DNA of 64,000 bases from Salvia splendens (taxonomy: Eukaryota; Streptophyta; Magnoliopsida; Lamiales; Lamiaceae), in assembly GCF_004379255.2 (NCBI RefSeq), contig NC_056049.1, positions 24,660,063 to 24,724,062 on the forward strand, in the 5' to 3' direction. Shown here one piece after another: positions 58,081 through 64,000 of this stretch. The notes under the pieces were generated by a model. The model ran no database searches. It saw only the letters and a program-made list of their open reading frames with translations, and was not told the DNA's origin. A program made the translations under genes and the position numbers. Numbering within the stretch: the stretch's first letter is position 1; the number at the start of each line of letters is the position of its first letter.

Positions 58081-61000
58081 ATGGCAGCCGTCGGTGCCTC
58101 GCCGTTTCGTGATCGGACGTCGGAGTTCGTTTCTCTGTCGCAGACGCTGAGAAGGATCGGTGGAAACGCATCAGCTCCGCCGCAGCCGCAGTTGAACGAA
58201 TCGATTGCAGTGACTCCGGATAGGTCGGAATTCAATAAGAAGGCTTCCAGAATAGGCCTTCGCATCCACCAAACCGCCCAGAAAATAGATCGTCTATCTA
58301 ATTGTATGCTTTCCTCGCATTTCCGATTGATTTTATGCTTTCGATGAGGTTTATTTACTCAATTAAATGTCAGCGTATGGATGTGTATCTCTGTTTGCTT
58401 GTATGAAATGATGGAATCGAAGTGTTTTTGAGCCATTCCTATGTGTTAATTGTTCTGCCGATTGATTACAATGGAGAAAATTAGAGATAAATTTCTAGCA
58501 GATTTCGGCCACACGAAGCTTAGGTTGTCATTTTGGTTTATTAATGATAAATATTGAGTATGGATTGCCGTAATACTTGATGATAGAGCTGATGCCTTTC
58601 AAAATTCTCCTATCAAACTCTCTGCATTGAACAATATTTATGCTCCAACTTTCATTGAATCGGGGTCTGGTTCTGCCACTACTAATGAAGGAGCTGATGT
58701 CTTATATATTCGACTCTTTTTCTGCTCATTTTTTGACCTAGTTTTGGCAGTTGAGTAACATTTAAACAGTGTGAATCCGGCTATATTGGATCACAAGCTC
58801 ATTCGTTTGGTTATTTGACATCGTTTCCATGCTTATTTTTCTTATTGTAGATGTATTTGACATTCTGAAAATCATGATTTAGGAATACCTTTTGTCAGCT
58901 TCCTTCATGTTTTTCTTTTCGTTGCACAGGGTTCCATGTCCATCTTTTAAGTTTCAACTTTTGGTTATTTGATTATTGAGTTTATTCTTGGTTACTGTTT
59001 CTTCTAGTTAGCGTTTATTTGCATTCAGTGACACCATATGCAATATGCATTCTATCACATATTAACACACCTAAAATAATCCCTTCAGAGATATAAGATA
59101 CTATGATATTCCAATAATTGTTAGCTTATTTCCAGTCTATTACTATGATGTCCTCAGGTTTTTAATACGTACTCTTATGCCTACAGTAACCAAAAGGTCG
59201 TCTATTTTTGATGATCGGAGCAAGGAAAATGAAGAATTAACAGCCTTGATAAAAAATGATATCACAGCACTTAATATGGCTATTTCTGAGCTGCAAAACC
59301 TCCAAACAATGGAGGTTGCTGATGGAAATTATACAGGGGATAGAGTGGTTCATTTGACTGCTGTTTGTGATGATTTAAAGAACAGACTTATGAATGTGAC
59401 CAAGCAGTTTCAAGATGTATTGACCACTACAACAAAGGTACAGTTCCTATAGTTCATGTTTACATTATTATCCAATGAGTGGCAAAGTTAGGATCTTTTT
59501 CCTAATCCATTTACTTGTCAACAGAATATCAAGGCTCGTGAGAACCGGAAACAATTATTTTCCACTGCTGTATCAAGGGAGAATCCTTTTGCTTTAAAGC
59601 AACCACCTAATACTGTGTCAGAACCACCCCCATGGTTGAGCTCATCAGATTCATCCAGAACAAATCTGCAACAATCAGTGTAAATTCTTTTTGGCTGGTC
59701 CCTTACAGGTGTTGAAATATTGTACGTGTTAGATGATCGCATTTTGGTGAAGATACTTGTGATTTTAATGGCATTTACTATGTCCATAGTAATTTTTGGA
59801 TGTGAATTGTTTGTTATGGGGAAAATCTTTTTTGGATGAATTGAACTTCACAAATTTCACTGAGGCATGAAAATTATATGTACATGAGTATTATACATCT
59901 ATAAATTAGAGCTCACAGTGTTTATCTTGTAATTTAAGCTCAGCCAAACAATCTTTTAGAATACTGATGATGCAACATTTTTGTCTCTTTAGTTCCTAAA
60001 TCTTTGCCCACCTTTGGTGATACGCCTTTAGTATTATATGTGTTCTGTTGTACACTTGTACATAAATATGTTTCACCTCTAATACTTTCCTTCTCTATCT
60101 TTCATCATTTCAGAGCAATAGGCAGTGGCACTCAAGAGCCCAATCAGCTAAGGTACATTCTTACATATGATGCTTTTTTTGGTTATGTAGTTGTGTTATA
60201 TGATAACTGCATGCTCTTGGTAGCTATAACCCTTATTTCTGCATTCTAAAGGGACCCTTTAATATTGACGACTGGCCTAGATATGAAAAGTAATTATATT
60301 GGCTAATCTATGTTTACTAAGATAAATTTGAGATAACCCGAGGCCCTTGATAATTTCTACGTTTTGAGGTAACCTGCGTAATTCATATTCAATTGCAAGA
60401 GGTAGTAAAAATCCTAGTAGTGAAGATTAAAAATACTCAATCATGTGTTTTATCAATCCTAAATAGTAAGCGTCCACAGACTTAGAAGTAACCACCGTGA
60501 CTTGAACAATAGTATTGTTGTTTCTTTTCACTATTCTTAAAAATTTGTTTCAATTTTGCAATGCAAGTCCCTACCAGTAGTAGCTTCTTGCTGAATATAA
60601 AATTCCTGTTTGCAGGCGACGAATGGGTACTGATGCCAGCCCCTCCCCTCAAATGGAAGCTGCAATGTTGCAGCAGGTGGTTCCTCGGCAAGAAAACATT
60701 CATCACAGTCGGGCCACTGCTCTTCAGAACGTGGAGTCTACGATTTCAGAACTCAGTGGGATTTTCACACATTTAGCCACAATGGTTGCGCAGCAAGGGG
60801 AGCTTGCAATAAGGTATATAAACCTTTGAACTTTTTTTTACCTTGTCTTGTTTCAAATCCATATATTTCAGTAAGAAGATCTTCTGTTGGACTGTGCCAT
60901 GTTACTCCTTTTCTGATTCGATGATTTTGGGATGGAACGATCAGGATTGACGATAACATGGATGAGTCACTAGCAAATGTTGAAGGTGCTAGTAATGCCT

Positions 61001-61104
61001 TGATGAAATACCTGAACAAAATATCTTCAAATCGGTGGCTCATGATTAAATTGTTTCTGGTTCTAATATTGTTTCTTGTTATATTTATAGTTTTTGTGCT
61101 TTAG
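58081..61104 (+). CDS. SYP3: Qa-SNARE of the SYP3 class (Golgi syntaxin, SED5-like)
   Basis: Six exons (58081-58303, 59187-59437, 59525-59679, 60114-60152, 60616-60813, 60945-61104) total 1,026 bases and encode 341 residues, within the 336-347 range of Arabidopsis SYP31/SYP32. These proteins drive vesicle fusion at the Golgi with partner SNAREs and SLY1. The N-terminal peptide (ASPFRDRTSEF) is the SLY1-binding type; a helical Habc region follows, with KRSSIFDDRSKENEELTALI. The SNARE helix (NVESTISELSGIFTHLATMV ... GELAIRIDDNMDESLANVEG) and the C-terminal anchor (WLMIKLFLVLILFLVIF) are complete. The third exon's donor (GT at 59680) was chosen because it keeps phase with exon 4. Whether it is SYP31 or SYP32 is unclear. 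Confidence 0.94.
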
Positions 61105-62009
61105 TTTGTGTGTCGCCTTTTAATTTTTTTAGATACCATTATACTGCACAATTTAGAGTTTGTGTTCAATGTATATATAGTCAATCTGAGCTTGCTACAT
61201 GATCTTATATTATTAATAAACTATTGTTGCAAATATTGTTGTGTTGTGTGTGTCAGTGTGTGACAATTAACAACCTGCGTGTACGTATATTACTCTTCTT
61301 TAGCAATAATCTTTAAACGTTTTCTTCTGTTCATTCAATTCAAAAACTAAAATATGGAGATGTTAATTCAATCCTATGGGTTGACTTGAATAATCTGATA
61401 ATTTAATAGAGGCAAGGTTAAAAATTTATAGCTTGAAAAAATACACAATCTGAATGATCCTATATCAATTAGTACACAATTTGATAGTAGCTTTATTCAA
61501 CCTATGTTGGCATTTATCACGAGACTTGCATGTAGGGGCAGATGTAACATAAAGCTATGAAACATACAATTCATTTCTTGCTTATTAATCTCATTTTTTG
61601 CTTGTTTGTAGTAAGTGATGAGCTATCTGTAGAGGGTAATCAACGAAATGGGTGAGAATTTGGAAAATGACATTAAAGTGTATTAGAATTAGAGAAGGGG
61701 AACACAACATGTGTTGATTTAATGTGATGGGCCCACCTAATTTAGATAGCAAGGAAAGAAATGTCCCAAAATTAAACACTAATGTATATTAATTAAATCG
61801 CCCCCCTATATAATTTTGAAATGATTCCGTTTGAATTATAAGATATGATTGACAAAATATTCAACTACTTAATTAAATGATGAATGACGCTGTGGTGGAT
61901 GATAATTCACTTGTAACTTTTTGAGGCAAAAGTATGATTTAAGTTAATTTAATTTAATGCTTACATTGACGACTGAACTTGTGATGGATAATTAGGTCCA
62001 TTTCTGTAA
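61105..62009. other. 3' flank of SYP3 and intergenic DNA
   Basis: The first part is the SYP3 3' untranslated region. Nothing else is recognisable. TAA at 62007-62009 is the left target duplication of the next element. Confidence 0.5.
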
Positions 62010-62291
62010 GAGCATCCACAACCGTGCTCTTGCCAGCGGTACAGTCGTGGGTCCGGGCCCATTTTTTCTGTCTGCTCTTTGGTAAGAGCACAACACCCAC
62101 AGCTGTGCTCTTCCGCAAGGACGAGCACAATTAATTTAAAATTCAATTAAACAAAAACATTTCCATACTACTAAAATTCATTAAAAAAACTTAAATAATA
62201 TTACAAATGACAACTCAAAATAAAAACGACATAATTAAAATCCTAAAAATTAAAAATTACATAATTAAAATACTAAAAATTAAAAAAACCA

Positions 62292-63577
62292 CTACTCGTT
62301 GCCGAATTTCGCCCACATGTGTTTGATTAAGTCTTCTTGTAGCTGAATGTGGGTTCGGGTATCGCACATTGTGTGCCTTGTCTCAATCATCTGGCCAACC
62401 GCCGTATGCTCACCTCGGCGTGGGGGAGACCTCGCTGTTGAGCTTCCGGCTTCATCCTCGTCGTAGAAGCTAGCCGCCCTCGGCCCTTCGTCGGCTATAA
62501 TCATGTTGTGTAAGATAATACACGTGAACATGATGTCGGCTATATTATTCACGTACCACAGCCGAGCCGGGGCCTTCACAATGTTGAATCGGGCTTGAAG
62601 GACCCCGAAGGCTCTTTCGACGTCTTTCCGCGCGGACTCTTGACGCTGCGCAAAAAGAACCCGTCTCGGGTCGTGCGGGTTGCTGAGTGTCTTCACGAAA
62701 GTCGACCACCTTGGGTAGATACCATCGGCGAGTTAGTAACCCATGTGGTATGTAGTTCCGTTGACGGTGAAGTCGATCGTCGGTGCTAGACCATTCATCA
62801 CATCATTGAAGAGGGGTGACGAATATAGCACGTTCAAGTCGTTGTTGGATCCGGCAACGCCGAAATATGCATTCCAAATCCATAGGCGGTAGTCGGCGAC
62901 CGCCTCAAGGATAAGTGTTGGGCCGCCGCCTTTGTGACCGCTTAAGTGTTGCCCCCTCCAAGCAGTCGGGCAATTCTTCCACCTCCAATGCATGCAGTCA
63001 ATGCTGCCAAGCATTCCGGGAAAGCCATGGACTGATTCGTGTAGACGAAGCAACCGTTGGCAATCATCGGTGGTGGGTAGCCGAAGGAATTCATCCCCGA
63101 AAGCTGAACGAACGCCCTTGCTAAAATTCTTAGGACAAAGGATTCTAGTGGACTCACCGATATGCAAATACTCGTCGAAGATGTCGGCCGTTTGCCCAGT
63201 AGCGAGTTGTCGGATGGCACACGTACACTTCTGCAATGGCGTGATATTTTGCCGGCAGGCTGCATCTGGACCTGTTTGGAAGAATTCAACACGTGTGGAC
63301 AATGTGTTGACAATTCGCATAAACAAGCGCTTTGACATGCGAAAACGGCGTCTGAAGTAATCTGCCGGAAACCGCTGCTGGTCGGCAAAGTAGTCGGCAA
63401 CGAGCCTTTCGTGGGCTCCCTCCCGGTCACGATGGATGTAGGGCGAGTTGATCTAGTTCGTTGAGGAGGAGGAGCGGGGGTATTCACCGCGACATATGCT
63501 TCGTAAGCGGCACGATATTGTTCTTAGTATTCTTGTTCTTCGCGCTCCGCTTCCGCCATAAGATGAGTGAAATCCAT
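62292..63577 (-). pseudogene. PIF/Harbinger transposase with three lesions
   Basis: The protein would start at 63577 (MDFTHLMAEAEREEQEY) and end at 62292, about 430 residues, normal for Harbinger nucleases. Catalytic residues are visible: Asp in GSIDCMHWRW, Asp in AGSNNDLNVL, Glu in KDVERAFGVLQ. Three breaks are seen: a TAA at 63526-63524, a one-base frameshift near 63440-63450 before YIHRDREGAHERL, and a TAA at about 62735-62733 before LADGIYPRW. The longest open pieces are 62733-63338 and 62292-62696. The family excises and inserts DNA flanked by its terminal repeats. This copy cannot make a full enzyme. Confidence 0.9.
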
Positions 63578-63630
63578 TTGAGGTTTTGAGTGAGGGATGA
63601 ATGTGTTGATAAATGGATGATGAATGTATG

Positions 63631-63640
63631 TATTTATAGA
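63631..63640 (-). promoter_or_regulatory. TATA box of Harbinger 3 transposase
   Basis: TCTATAAATA on the minus strand, about 55 bases before the start codon at 63577. It fits a short promoter just inside the element end. Confidence 0.6.
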
Positions 63641-64000
63641 TGATTTTGGAAAAAAAAATCAAAAAAATTCAGAAAAACGGGCAAAAAAAAGGCCATATTT
63701 TTGGGATTTGGAAAATATTTTTTTTTAAAATTTTTTTATCATTATTTAAAATTAAATAACGAATTTTAAATAAATAAAAAAAATATTCAAAGGCAACGGC
63801 TATGCCGTTGCCCAATCGCGTGCCGCCACGTCGCCTGCTCGCTGGCACGGCGCGAGCGCAGCGGCGGCGAGCCTCGTCCTTGCCGTTGGCACGGAAGGAC
63901 GCGGGGCCGGCGTCCATCGTTGTGCATGCTCTAACGCTCAAAACAAAAGTACGATTCAACTCAATTGAATTAACTATTTGGTTTTGTGAAGGATAATTGG

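Larger units (their letters stand above)
62010..63931 (-). mobile_element. PIF/Harbinger transposon 3, transposase nearly intact
   Basis: The left end GAGCATCCACAACCGTG and the inverted right end GAGCATGCACAACGATG match at 14 of 17 positions, and TAA occurs directly outside both ends as the expected 3-bp target duplication. The 1,922-bp element has a transposase on the minus strand and no Myb-like gene. It is the youngest-looking of the three Harbinger elements here. Confidence 0.92.

Overview
The window is nuclear DNA of a flowering plant. Its genes carry GT-AG introns and encode plant families (PIP1 aquaporin, BAHD acyltransferase, organelle-type PPR proteins, SYP3-type syntaxin, a GT64 glycosyltransferase). 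The spaces between them are AT-rich and filled with plant transposons (Tat-lineage Gypsy, Copia, PIF/Harbinger, hAT, Stowaway-like MITEs, tRNA-derived SINEs). Protein similarity suggests a eudicot, probably an asterid and perhaps Lamiales; the order-level guess is inference only.

Layout: 1-2.7 kb holds a single-exon BAHD acyltransferase. 2.7-5.5 kb holds a possible solo LTR and a decayed PIF/Harbinger transposon. 8.5-17.5 kb is a decayed restorer-like PPR cluster: a 3' fragment, a nearly full gene with one frameshift and a second 3' fragment, linked by a 1.02-kb segmental duplication made mostly of MITEs. A 270-bp three-copy tandem repeat and two non-autonomous hAT elements lie in or beside it. 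19.7-22.8 kb is a 10-exon RPN8 (26S proteasome lid) gene and 24.4-25.9 kb a 4-exon PIP1 aquaporin, both on the minus strand. 27.5-31.4 kb is a broken Copia retrotransposon. 31.9-32.3 kb holds SINE sequence.

33.06-40.94 kb is a complete 7,877-bp Tat-type Gypsy retrotransposon with two identical 677-bp LTRs and a 5-bp target duplication, so it inserted very recently. Its gag-protease and pol frames are in the same phase and separated by one TAG codon followed by CAATCA, which fits the TMV-type readthrough consensus UAG-CAR-YYA. A one-base frameshift in an A-run also interrupts reverse transcriptase. This element is the most interesting object in the window.

41.99-45.07 kb is a 5-exon GT64 glycosyltransferase (EPC1/GMT1-like). 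46.9-48.7 kb is a TPR-like protein gene on the minus strand whose 5' end is unresolved. 49.7-52.3 kb holds a long SINE and a PIF/Harbinger element that keeps only its Myb-like gene. 54.36-56.68 kb is the 5-exon ribosomal stalk protein P0 gene, 57.04-57.58 kb a small hAT element, 58.08-61.10 kb a 6-exon Qa-SNARE of the SYP3 class, and 62.01-63.93 kb a third PIF/Harbinger element whose transposase is nearly intact.

The host genes are unrelated single-copy housekeeping or membrane genes and form no pathway cluster. Exon boundaries were read by hand from splice sites and reading phase; in RPN8, PIP1, GT64, P0 and SYP3 the summed exons are divisible by three and give family-typical protein lengths.
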